This document shows positions 61,801 to 64,000 of a stretch of 64,000 nt of DNA, one piece after another. A model generated the notes under the pieces. It worked only from the letters and a program-made list of their open reading frames with translations, did no database searches and was not told the DNA's origin. The translations under genes and the position numbers were made by a program. This DNA comes from Liolophura sinensis. Its lineage: Eukaryota; Mollusca; Polyplacophora; Chitonida; Chitonidae. Numbering within the stretch: position 1 is the first letter of the stretch; every line of letters begins with the position of its first letter. The stretch lies in the NCBI RefSeq assembly GCF_032854445.1, contig NC_088295.1, positions 30,305,385-30,369,384 on the forward strand. Direction: 5' to 3'.

Positions 61801-64000
61801 CACGACACCTGGTACAAGCATGATGCCTGTTACAGCCACAACACCTAATAGTACCACAGTAACTGTTACAACCACAACACTTGGTACAAGCATGATGCCT
61901 GTTACAGCCACAACACCTAATATAACCACAGTAACTGCTACAACCACAACACCTGGTACAAGCATGATGCCTGTTACAGCCACAACACCTAATAGAACCA
62001 CAGAAACTGCAACAACCACAACACCTGGTACAAGCATGATGCCTGTCACAGCCACAACACCTAATAGAACCACAGTAACTGCTACAAGGACGACACCTGA
62101 TACAAGCATGATGCCTGATACAGCCACAACACCTAATATAACCACAGTAACTGCTACAACCGCAGTTTCCACAACACAAGGTAACTATGCTTTTAAATTC
62201 TTGAGTACTGTGTTAAATGCCAGTCGAATAAATAACTACCTTTCTTATCAGTTTTAGCTATAAATGGAGGAATCTGTTGATTGTGACTTTTATTAAAGCA
62301 AAAGACCTGAAAATATCGAAGTAGGTATCACTAAATAAACCTCTTAAGACTATACATAAATATACTTTCATTTATTCATTTAGATTTTTGTGAAGAGAGT
62401 TAAAGGCGTTCAAACATTTGAATTTTAAGGTGGGCTTTATGGACCATACTATCAGTTTTCATACCATATGTCACAGGATGTGTTTTCAACTCACATAAAT
62501 AATCACACTGAATGTTACACTAACTATTTTTACCCATGAGTAAAGGATTACTGAAATAATGTTCCCAACAATTTCTTCCTGCTGCTGAACATCATGAAAA
62601 AAGGTGATGTGAGGTCAGAGTTCCTAGATATTGTCAGTATGACTCGTAAAGCCCACCATAGTATTCAAATACATGAATGCCTTTTCAACACTCTTCCAAA
62701 AATCTGAAAAAATAAATGAAAGTATTTTTACATGTAGTTTTCAGTTGTTTTTATGATGAACCTTACTTCATAATTTAGCTTTGTTTTACTTTAAGATGAC
62801 TCATGAGATGAATTTGCAGGATTTTAATGAACCCCAGGTTGGGTCATACCAAAAAATGGTACTTGGTGCTGCCTTGCTTGGCGCTGAGAGGTTAGAGCAA
62901 GGAAATAGGACTGGTTAGCCTGGTGTCAGTATAATGTGACTGGGTGGGGTGTCATGTCTTGTGTCTTTGGCGTGATACTTCAGTGGAGGCAGCACTTAGG
63001 CAGCACAGACTACAAGAAGACACATTACATGTGTATGTACCTCCAGTGTCTCTTCATCATATGACTGAAAAATTGTTAAGTATGACATAAAACCCTTAGC
63101 ATACATACATATAGTATTTAATTAGGAAGTTGTTATTTGATATTAAATTGACATAGCTTGTTGAATGTTTAAGTTAAGTTTTCTCTGCCAAAAAATAGGA
63201 TTTTTGCGTCCTCAAAATGTTTTCTTTCTACAGTGCTATAAGTACATGTATAGTTGTAAGCATAGAGGTTGTAGGTGATAGCATATTGTAGATTAGCATA
63301 TTGTAAAAAGTATTGCTTTCTAAGCCTGACTTTACAGTCATCTATAAAGCCAATCCTGCTTGGGACCTTGTCCTTGACCAGTGTACACTTTTAAATGTGG
63401 CATATAACTTTGATAAAACTTGCTTGTTAGCTCACCTATACAAAGTAAGGAGAGGTATTGTGAGTGAGGGATCAGATGCTGTCTGTGGCGGTGTCCAGTT
63501 TGTTTGTTTTTTCCCAATCATAGGGTTGCAGTGGCCATCCACAGCAAAGACCATCAGTAGCGTTCTTTGGGGCATATTTTATATATTTTGTACTTCATTG
63601 AAGTCTGTTTTATTCATATGATCAGAAATATGTGGAAATGTCATCAGTGAACTTTACTGGGAACAAAGGACAAGGTTTTTTCCGTGACAGTTGTTTAACA
63701 ACTGTGATAATCACCATTGCCGTCATAATGGCAAGTTTACTGACTGACTGATGGGACCTTAGAAAAATTGGATTTAATGAACACATGATTACTGCCTGCA
63801 GTGATGGCTGAGCGAGGGCTGAAAGCCCTGTGAGGAAAGTGTTCATGTTAAGGCTTCTTCACTGCTATTCACTTCTTGTGTACCTTATTTTTGCTTTAAT
63901 ACATAATCTGTTGCTTTTTTGTTTCAGTGGTGTGTCCAGCAGGCCAATTCAGAAATGCAGCAACAAACAGATGTGTTCTTTGTGCAAGTGGTACTTACCA
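12003..64000 (+). CDS. giant MUC4-like mucin gene (NIDO-AMOP-VWD-EGF-SEA), 32 exons, 3' end outside window
   Basis: This is one multi-exon gene reconstructed by joining GT/AG-bounded open segments with matching phases. Domain order: signal peptide, Thr-rich mucin array, NIDO, AMOP, VWD, linker, about 16 EGF modules, SEA, short Cys-rich module, second mucin repeat, ephrin-receptor-like Cys-rich start. NIDO-AMOP-VWD followed by EGF is the arrangement of vertebrate MUC4 and of invertebrate 'mucin-like' proteins, so a secreted or membrane-tethered, heavily O-glycosylated surface protein is inferred. EGF exons 14-26 are all symmetric phase 1-1, which supports the joins. Two problems remain: a -1/+1 frameshift pair in exon 1 and an awkward phase between exons 12 and 13. 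No transmembrane segment is seen inside the window. No symbol is given because orthology to MUC4 is not shown. Confidence 0.85.
12170..20330 (+). repeat. mucin-coding tandem array, 24/27-bp unit
   Basis: About 300 units of GAACCT-AC(C/G/A)-AC(C/G/A)-ACT(n)-GCA, alternating 24 and 27 bp. Variation is mostly in the third base of the first Thr codons, with occasional Ala, Gln, Val or Gly changes. Larger blocks are repeated: the rare GGAGAACC variant occurs near 12480, 14300 and 17950 with matching neighbours, and the GTGGAACTTCCC block near 15837 recurs near 19408. Confidence 0.95.
14077..15509 (+). other. frame-displaced segment in exon 1 between a 1-base loss and a 1-base gain
   Basis: A T is missing after 14077 (GAACC-ACC where other units have GAACCTACC), and an extra T lies in CCATTTACT at 15506-15509 (neighbouring units have CCATTACT). 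Between them the E-P-T reading is in another frame. The original frame reads Q-N-L-P-P-L-L-L and hits a TAG at 14355-14357, made by GTAGAA units. Confidence 0.85.
20770..20888 (+). CDS. exon 2: linker and start of NIDO region
   Basis: Bounded by acceptor CCACAG and donor GTACGT. It enters in phase 1 and leaves in phase 0. It encodes a Gly/Asp-rich stretch ending VNQIY, which joins directly to ISTNGYL of exon 3, the conserved entry strand of nidogen-like (NIDO) domains. Confidence 0.8.
21149..22747 (-). mobile_element. Penelope-like retroelement, 5'-truncated, degenerate
   Basis: Read on the minus strand, 22745-22200 gives reverse-transcriptase motifs: [20 protein letters not shown], then [13 protein letters not shown] with the FLDD core. 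After a frameshift near 22200 the thumb region follows (SFLDILL, then LARRICTIV and [11 protein letters not shown]; the last part is open over 21989-21696). Downstream, 21565-21149 encodes a GIY-YIG nuclease-like domain ([19 protein letters not shown], then [13 protein letters not shown]). RT followed by GIY-YIG is diagnostic of Penelope-like elements. The N-terminal RT part is missing and the element ends abruptly at a TA microsatellite. It lies in intron 2, antisense to the host gene. Confidence 0.9.
22748..22888. repeat. (TA)n microsatellite followed by a CT/TCTG-rich tract
   Basis: About 95 bp of pure TA, then about 40 bp of TCTCTG-type repeats. It abuts the truncated 5' end of the Penelope-like element. 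Confidence 0.97.
23020..23247 (+). mobile_element. SINE family A, directly before exon 3
   Basis: Head truncated (starts near GCGCGGCGCAATGACCCAGG), body intact, tail of AAATAAATAAATAAAT. It ends about 20 bp before the exon 3 acceptor, so it sits in the branch-point region. Confidence 0.88.
23270..23614 (+). CDS. exon 3: NIDO domain, N-terminal part
   Basis: Acceptor TTTGCAG, donor GTGAGT, phase 0-0. It contains [13 protein letters not shown], then a Pro-Phe-Trp segment (ICPFWSD) and VTWRNL, all typical of the NIDO extracellular domain shared by nidogen, alpha-tectorin and MUC4. NIDO domains are found in matrix and gel-forming proteins. Confidence 0.9.
23615..25351 (+). other. intron 3
   Basis: It holds the 33-bp minisatellite. 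Two short segments occur on both sides of it: TTTCTTGGCATGTAGGTACA (24078 and 25108 areas) and TTCGCTTAAGGTAA (24156 and 24699 areas). Otherwise nothing is seen. Confidence 0.7.
24207..24590. repeat. 33-bp minisatellite in intron 3, about 11 copies
   Basis: The unit GTCACAGTAATAGTGCTACA plus GGCTCCCAGTGCC is degenerate, with some shortened units. It gives short open frames with [11 protein letters not shown] but lies between NIDO exons and has no splice context. Confidence 0.9.
25352..25556 (+). CDS. exon 4: NIDO domain, C-terminal part
   Basis: Acceptor CATTTAG, donor GTACGT, phase 0 in and 1 out. It reads [10 protein letters not shown], then [13 protein letters not shown], the usual 'NTFQ..L.TDG....FLYG....W' ending of NIDO. 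Confidence 0.9.
25980..26224 (+). CDS. exon 5: AMOP domain, first half
   Basis: Acceptor TGCACAG, donor GTAGGC. It contains CIQWYIQE (the C-x-x-W start of AMOP), then [17 protein letters not shown] is a Cys-rich adhesion-associated domain of MUC4, SUSD2 and ISM1. Confidence 0.9.
26225..27222 (+). other. intron 5
   Basis: Only a small repeat of CGCTAA-TCATTTATCGATAT (26440-26515, palindromic ATCGAT/GATATC content) stands out. Confidence 0.6.
27223..27436 (+). CDS. exon 6: AMOP domain, second half
   Basis: Acceptor TTAACAG, donor GTAAGT, phase 0 in and 1 out. It reads [14 protein letters not shown], then a [15 protein letters not shown] segment and [10 protein letters not shown], matching the conserved Cys pairs and the RP-x-x-x-C ending of AMOP. 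Confidence 0.9.
27594..27616. repeat. (AGTC)n microsatellite
   Basis: About six AGTC units in intron 6. Confidence 0.9.
27796..28050 (+). CDS. exon 7: VWD domain start (GDPH)
   Basis: Acceptor TTCCCAG, donor GTAAGA, phase 1-1. It reads [20 protein letters not shown], the standard VWD entry (GDPH..T.DG..Y.FNG). Its last 29 bases and its donor are the first copy of the 52-bp tandem array that follows. Confidence 0.92.
28022..28590 (+). repeat. 52-bp tandem array of the exon 7 end and its splice donor, 11 copies
   Basis: The first copy is the real exon 7 end (ACACGTCTAAAAGACG then GTAAG at 28051). Copies follow at exact 52-bp steps, with donor positions 28103, 28155, 28207, 28259, 28311, 28363, 28415, 28467, 28519 and 28571. 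GT is kept in nine of the eleven and GTAAG in six. Confidence 0.95.
29640..30110 (+). repeat. degenerate ~57-bp array of the exon 8 acceptor, about 6-7 copies
   Basis: The repeated segment is CATTACTTTGTCTGAATATG then ATCATTT, TTTGTCCC and an AG followed by CATGAA. The last copy is the real acceptor and start of exon 8 (CATGAATGTGTACGGCAATG). Earlier copies keep GGCAATGGTC (29687 and 29765 areas) and CATGAA after an AG. Confidence 0.82.
30077..30208 (+). CDS. exon 8: VWD domain, middle
   Basis: Acceptor CATATAAG (weak pyrimidine tract), donor GTAAGC, phase 1-1. It reads [12 protein letters not shown], then SVIISFTNG, consistent with the VWD beta-strand core. The acceptor and the first exon bases are the last copy of the degenerate array just upstream. 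Confidence 0.8.
30613..30830. repeat. 44-bp minisatellite in intron 8, about 5 copies
   Basis: The unit is GTTGGCTTTCTATTCAGATA plus CGTGGCTATCAGGATCTGATTAGA. Related degenerate pieces (CAGATAYACAGCTC...AAGT) continue around 30840-30890 and 31480-31690. Confidence 0.9.
30994..31094. repeat. two-copy direct repeat, about 48-52 bp
   Basis: GTTTAACAAGAA...ACTAAAGTACTTA occurs twice in a row. Confidence 0.85.
31757..31960 (+). CDS. exon 9: VWD domain, Gly-Leu-Leu-Gly strand
   Basis: Acceptor TTTCAG, donor GTAAGA, phase 1-1. It contains [16 protein letters not shown] followed by PNGTTI, the conserved 'GLLG..dGnp.ND...pdGt' element of VWD in MUC4 and SUSD2. The exon boundary falls inside the F-G-x-x-W motif. 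Confidence 0.92.
32766..33011 (+). CDS. exon 10: VWD domain end
   Basis: Acceptor TTCCAAG, donor GTAAGT, phase 1-1. The first codon, split by the intron, gives W, followed by [11 protein letters not shown], then [16 protein letters not shown]. That Cys/Asp motif closes the VWD-like domain in MUC4-type proteins. Confidence 0.9.
33638..33848 (+). CDS. exon 11: cadherin-like/Ig-like linker
   Basis: Acceptor GTTCAG, donor GTAAGG, phase 1 in and 2 out. It reads [20 protein letters not shown], then AYFTWVPES. The 'F.V.A.D.DGD.iT ... F.W.P' pattern is that of a beta-sandwich cadherin-like repeat found between VWD and EGF in this protein class. Confidence 0.8.
35206..35410 (+). CDS. exon 12: end of linker and first EGF-like half (donor uncertain)
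   Basis: Acceptor CTATTAG. It reads [20 protein letters not shown], then CNGHGNCDF and CRCNTGWTG, an EGF-like ending. The strong donor is GTAAGA after position 35393 (phase 1), but exon 13 is open only in phase 0. A weaker GT at 35411 fits the phase and adds six residues, so the end given here is that choice. Confidence 0.65.
36141..36407 (-). mobile_element. full-length SINE (family A) in intron 12
   Basis: Reverse orientation: ATTTATTT tail first, body with ACGCCGTACTCAAGAATATT, and tRNA-like head ending GCCACGGAGGCCCC. Flanked by GTGTTTTGA duplications (36132-36140 and 36408-36416). Confidence 0.92.
36510..36672 (+). CDS. exon 13: EGF-like, Asp/Glu-rich
   Basis: Acceptor TTTATAG, donor GTAATC. 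In phase 0 it reads [16 protein letters not shown] and ends SENKCL. The other two frames meet early stops. An in-frame TAG ends exactly at the acceptor, so the exon cannot extend upstream. Confidence 0.8.
37110..37223 (+). CDS. exon 14: calcium-binding EGF
   Basis: 114 nt, phase 1-1, acceptor GGTTCAG, donor GTAAAT. It starts [11 protein letters not shown] and has the six-Cys EGF pattern with [11 protein letters not shown]. Confidence 0.93.
37596..37721 (+). CDS. exon 15: calcium-binding EGF
   Basis: 126 nt, phase 1-1, acceptor GTACAG, donor GTATGG. It starts [12 protein letters not shown] and includes [12 protein letters not shown], a full Ca-binding EGF module. Confidence 0.93.
38195..38282 (-). 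mobile_element. SINE family A fragment
   Basis: Tail and first part of the body (GATGTTTCACGCTGCCCGTA, CGACAGCAGCCATCATTATG). Confidence 0.7.
38541..38678 (+). CDS. exon 16: atypical EGF
   Basis: 138 nt, phase 1-1, acceptor TTTTTAG, donor GTAGGT. It reads [18 protein letters not shown], then [11 protein letters not shown]. Six cysteines are present but the DIDEC calcium signature is missing. Confidence 0.85.
39366..39629 (+). mobile_element. SINE family A body with a different tRNA-like head
   Basis: The head GAGCTCCGTGGCCGAGTGG resembles Ser/Leu-type tRNA rather than the GTGGCTCAGTTGGCTAGCGC head of the 10835 copy. Body and AAATAAATAAAT tail match family A. Confidence 0.82.
40080..41040 (+). 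other. unrecognised relic with open frames in intron 16
   Basis: Open stretches at 40147-40362 and 40347-40811 overlap in different frames. The second contains [15 protein letters not shown], which faintly resembles the 'TDTDVLVLLL' stretch of some transposon-associated proteins. No complete domain is seen. It may be a decayed mobile element; function unknown. Confidence 0.3.
41665..41781 (+). CDS. exon 17: calcium-binding EGF
   Basis: 117 nt, phase 1-1, acceptor TTTCAG, donor GTAAGT. It starts [14 protein letters not shown] and includes [13 protein letters not shown]. It looks like the first exon of a five-exon block repeated as exons 22-26. Confidence 0.93.
42407..43395 (+). pseudogene. 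gag and protease remnant of the LTR element
   Basis: The ATG at 42407 opens a gag-like protein ([20 protein letters not shown], then [10 protein letters not shown]), typical of invertebrate Ty3/gypsy gag. The frame shifts near 42800, continues as [20 protein letters not shown], and is stopped by TAG inside the zinc-knuckle region (about 43051). The second Cys/His cluster [13 protein letters not shown] follows. Near 43270, [11 protein letters not shown] resembles a retroviral-type aspartic protease site but the expected D-T-G triad is incomplete. Not functional as it stands. Confidence 0.82.
43523..46215 (+). pseudogene. pol remnant: reverse transcriptase, RNase H, integrase
   Basis: Reverse transcriptase: [14 protein letters not shown], then [12 protein letters not shown], and an LDD core near 44070. 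A stretch of roughly 20 residues expected between the [11 protein letters not shown] motif and the LDD core is absent. RNase [17 protein letters not shown] near 44490. Integrase: a zinc-binding region near 45150-45270 with one expected His replaced by Tyr, then core motifs DIAGPF, SDNGPQF and NGLVERF carrying the D, D and E residues, ending near 45747. A C-terminal tail runs to 46215. Stops and frameshifts separate every segment. Confidence 0.85.
47536..47784 (+). CDS. exon 18: double module, laminin/MEGF-type EGF plus EGF
   Basis: 249 nt, phase 1-1, acceptor TAACAG, donor GTTGGT. It reads [16 protein letters not shown] with a second half [13 protein letters not shown] and [11 protein letters not shown]. 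It is the same size and layout as exon 23. Confidence 0.93.
48650..48778 (+). CDS. exon 19: calcium-binding EGF, its 3' end repeated in the next intron
   Basis: 129 nt, phase 1-1, acceptor TTTCAG, donor GTGAGT. It starts [13 protein letters not shown] and ends [12 protein letters not shown]. The last ~35 exon bases plus the donor form the founder unit of the large array from 48779 to 50335. Confidence 0.92.
48745..50335 (+). repeat. 50-bp tandem array of the exon 19 end and its splice donor, about 30 copies
   Basis: The unit is CAGGGATACAGGAGAATTGG plus ATCAGCTTGTGTAG|GTGAGTGGTGTTTAG. The first copy is the real exon 19 end and donor (48779). From about 49280 the period is 50 bp. Before that, a 193-bp higher-order unit is repeated almost exactly (starting 48788 and 48981). 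Most copies keep GTGAGT or a close variant. Confidence 0.95.
50647..50772 (+). CDS. exon 20: calcium-binding EGF
   Basis: 126 nt, phase 1-1, acceptor TTGTAG, donor GTAAAT. It starts [12 protein letters not shown] and includes [13 protein letters not shown]. Confidence 0.93.
50773..51570 (+). other. intron 20
   Basis: Contains a CCATCTATCCATCTGTCCG run (about 51118) followed by GTGTCCGGGCTATCACTCC, probably a dispersed repeat. Nothing else is recognised. Confidence 0.5.
51571..51693 (+). CDS. exon 21: atypical EGF
   Basis: 123 nt, phase 1-1, acceptor TTTCAG, donor GTTAGA. It reads [17 protein letters not shown], then [11 protein letters not shown]. It lacks DIDEC, like exons 16 and 26. Confidence 0.88.
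51954..52076 (+). CDS. exon 22: calcium-binding EGF
   Basis: 123 nt, phase 1-1, acceptor TCCACAG, donor GTACAT. It starts [12 protein letters not shown] and includes [13 protein letters not shown], close to exon 17. Confidence 0.93.
52552..52800 (+). CDS. exon 23: double EGF module, paralogue of exon 18
   Basis: 249 nt, phase 1-1, acceptor TTTACAG, donor GTAAGG. It reads [17 protein letters not shown], then a second half with [12 protein letters not shown]. Confidence 0.93.
53340..53468 (+). CDS. exon 24: calcium-binding EGF
   Basis: 129 nt, phase 1-1, acceptor CTTTAG, donor GTTTGT. It starts [13 protein letters not shown] and includes [13 protein letters not shown]. Confidence 0.93.
54772..54894 (+). 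CDS. exon 25: calcium-binding EGF
   Basis: 123 nt, phase 1-1, acceptor TTTCAG, donor GTAGAG. It starts [11 protein letters not shown] and includes [11 protein letters not shown]. Confidence 0.93.
55505..56712. repeat. 58-bp minisatellite in intron 25, about 21 copies
   Basis: The unit TGTACATGTAGCTCCTACCC plus TCTAGCTGACAACTAGTAGC plus TCAGACTGGTGTGAGACA is highly homogeneous, with occasional expansion of ACATGT. It is not related to either adjoining exon. Confidence 0.96.
57131..57256 (+). CDS. exon 26: atypical EGF, last of the block
   Basis: 126 nt, phase 1-1, acceptor GACAG, donor GTGAGT. It reads [18 protein letters not shown], then CYCSSTQIL. It matches exon 21 in pattern and also lacks DIDEC. 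Confidence 0.88.
57749..57864 (+). CDS. exon 27: SEA domain, first part
   Basis: Acceptor TATCAG, donor GTAATG, phase 1 in and 0 out. It reads [16 protein letters not shown], then [12 protein letters not shown], the first strand and helix of a SEA fold. Confidence 0.82.
57903..58038 (-). mobile_element. SINE family A fragment in intron 27
   Basis: Body from TTTGATTGGTGTTTTGTGCC to CCTTCCCACGTATGG. Confidence 0.8.
58098..58232 (-). mobile_element. SINE family A fragment in intron 27, second copy
   Basis: A diverged body, GGGTGTTTTATGCCTTACTC to ACCATCCTCAGATCGCTG, about 60 bp from the previous copy and in the same orientation. Confidence 0.78.
58375..58433 (+). CDS. exon 28: SEA domain, middle
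   Basis: 59 nt, phase 0 in and 2 out, acceptor TTTGCAG, donor GTATGT. It reads [19 protein letters not shown], the 'l..vy..vpgf..v.v..i' stretch just before the SEA cleavage loop. Confidence 0.85.
58896..59077 (+). CDS. exon 29: SEA domain, cleavage loop and second half
   Basis: Acceptor ACCACAG, donor GTGAGT, phase 2 in and 1 out. It starts [21 protein letters not shown] matches the GSxxV pattern at which SEA domains of membrane mucins self-cleave. It ends in the helix [11 protein letters not shown] and a final strand. Confidence 0.87.
59808..59895 (+). CDS. exon 30: short Cys-rich (EGF-like) module
   Basis: 88 nt, phase 1 in and 2 out, acceptor TTCACAG, donor GTAAGT. It reads [17 protein letters not shown], then STISCV: four cysteines and two possible N-glycosylation sites. 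Confidence 0.8.
60117..60195. repeat. poly-C / inverted CCCAAC-GTTGGG / (GTCT)n cluster
   Basis: A C tract, then CCCAACGAAGTTTGTTGGGG, which can fold into a hairpin, then a GTCT run. It looks like the end of a dispersed repeat of the sort common in marine invertebrates; the family is not identified. Confidence 0.6.
61555..62180 (+). CDS. exon 31: second mucin domain, 24-residue Thr/Pro repeats
   Basis: 626 nt, phase 2 in and 1 out, acceptor CTTGTAG, donor GTAACT. After a short lead ([15 protein letters not shown]) come about seven 72-bp units with [20 protein letters not shown] and then R/I/S-T-T-V. Each unit carries an N-x-T sequon within a Thr/Pro-rich background. The unit is unrelated in sequence to the exon 1 repeat. 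Confidence 0.88.
62181..63927 (+). other. intron 31
   Basis: It holds the family B SINE. Near 63776-63849 a short inverted pair (TAATGAACAC ... GTGTTCATGTTA) may mark a small terminal-inverted-repeat element; this is weak. Confidence 0.5.
62858..63112 (+). mobile_element. SINE family B, headless copy in intron 31
   Basis: It shares TTGCTTGGCGCTGAG, GTGTCAGTATAATGTGACTG and CATATGACTGAAAAATTGTT with the family body; the tRNA-like head is absent. Confidence 0.82.
63928..64000 (+). CDS. exon 32 (partial): ephrin-receptor-like Cys-rich module
   Basis: Acceptor GTTTCAG, phase 1 in, open to the right edge. It reads [15 protein letters not shown], then CASGTY, the 'CpaGtfrn..t..C..C..GtY' pattern of GCC2/GCC3 (ephrin-receptor-like) modules. 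It is cut by the window end. Confidence 0.85.

Noticed and set aside
61592-62179. Antisense Cys/Gly-rich and Val-rich proteins
   Set aside because: Shadows of the exon 31 mucin repeat.

Overview
The window is metazoan nuclear DNA: AT-rich, with short GT/AG-bounded exons in long introns full of SINEs, minisatellites and retroelement relics. It most likely comes from a lophotrochozoan, probably a mollusc. The reasons are two tRNA-headed SINE families of a kind known from mollusc genomes, a Penelope-like element, a degenerate Ty3/gypsy-type element, and a secreted mucin with NIDO, AMOP, VWD and EGF domains. The species cannot be named from this sequence.

Layout. Positions 1-11984 hold no gene I can support: SINE copies, a 30-bp minisatellite (4571-5537), a TA microsatellite, and otherwise unrecognised sequence. 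From 11985 to the right edge lies one very large plus-strand gene, reconstructed here as 32 exons (about 4,600 codons, open at the right edge). It encodes, in order: a signal peptide; an 8.2-kb threonine-rich mucin array in one exon; NIDO; AMOP; VWD; a cadherin-like/Ig-like linker; a run of about 16 EGF modules, mostly calcium-binding; a SEA domain with a likely self-cleavage site; a short Cys-rich module; a second Thr/Pro-rich mucin repeat with N-glycosylation sequons; and the start of an ephrin-receptor-like Cys-rich module at the edge. NIDO-AMOP-VWD-EGF is the vertebrate MUC4-type arrangement, so the product is probably a large secreted or surface gel/adhesion mucin.

Introns. A 5'-truncated Penelope-like element (minus strand) sits in intron 2. 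A complete but decayed LTR retrotransposon, with 5-bp target duplications, sits in intron 17. SINEs are scattered throughout. Many introns also hold separate, unrelated minisatellites with units of about 33, 44, 50, 52, 57 and 58 bp.

Most notable. Three of the intronic minisatellites are built from the gene's own splice junctions. The exon 7 donor is repeated 11 times at a 52-bp period, the exon 8 acceptor about 6-7 times, and the exon 19 donor about 30 times. Intron 7 is therefore bounded at both ends by arrays of its own splice sites. Other points are a compensating -1/+1 frameshift pair inside the giant mucin exon, kilobase-scale duplications within that array, and a five-exon EGF block duplicated in tandem with nearly identical exon sizes.
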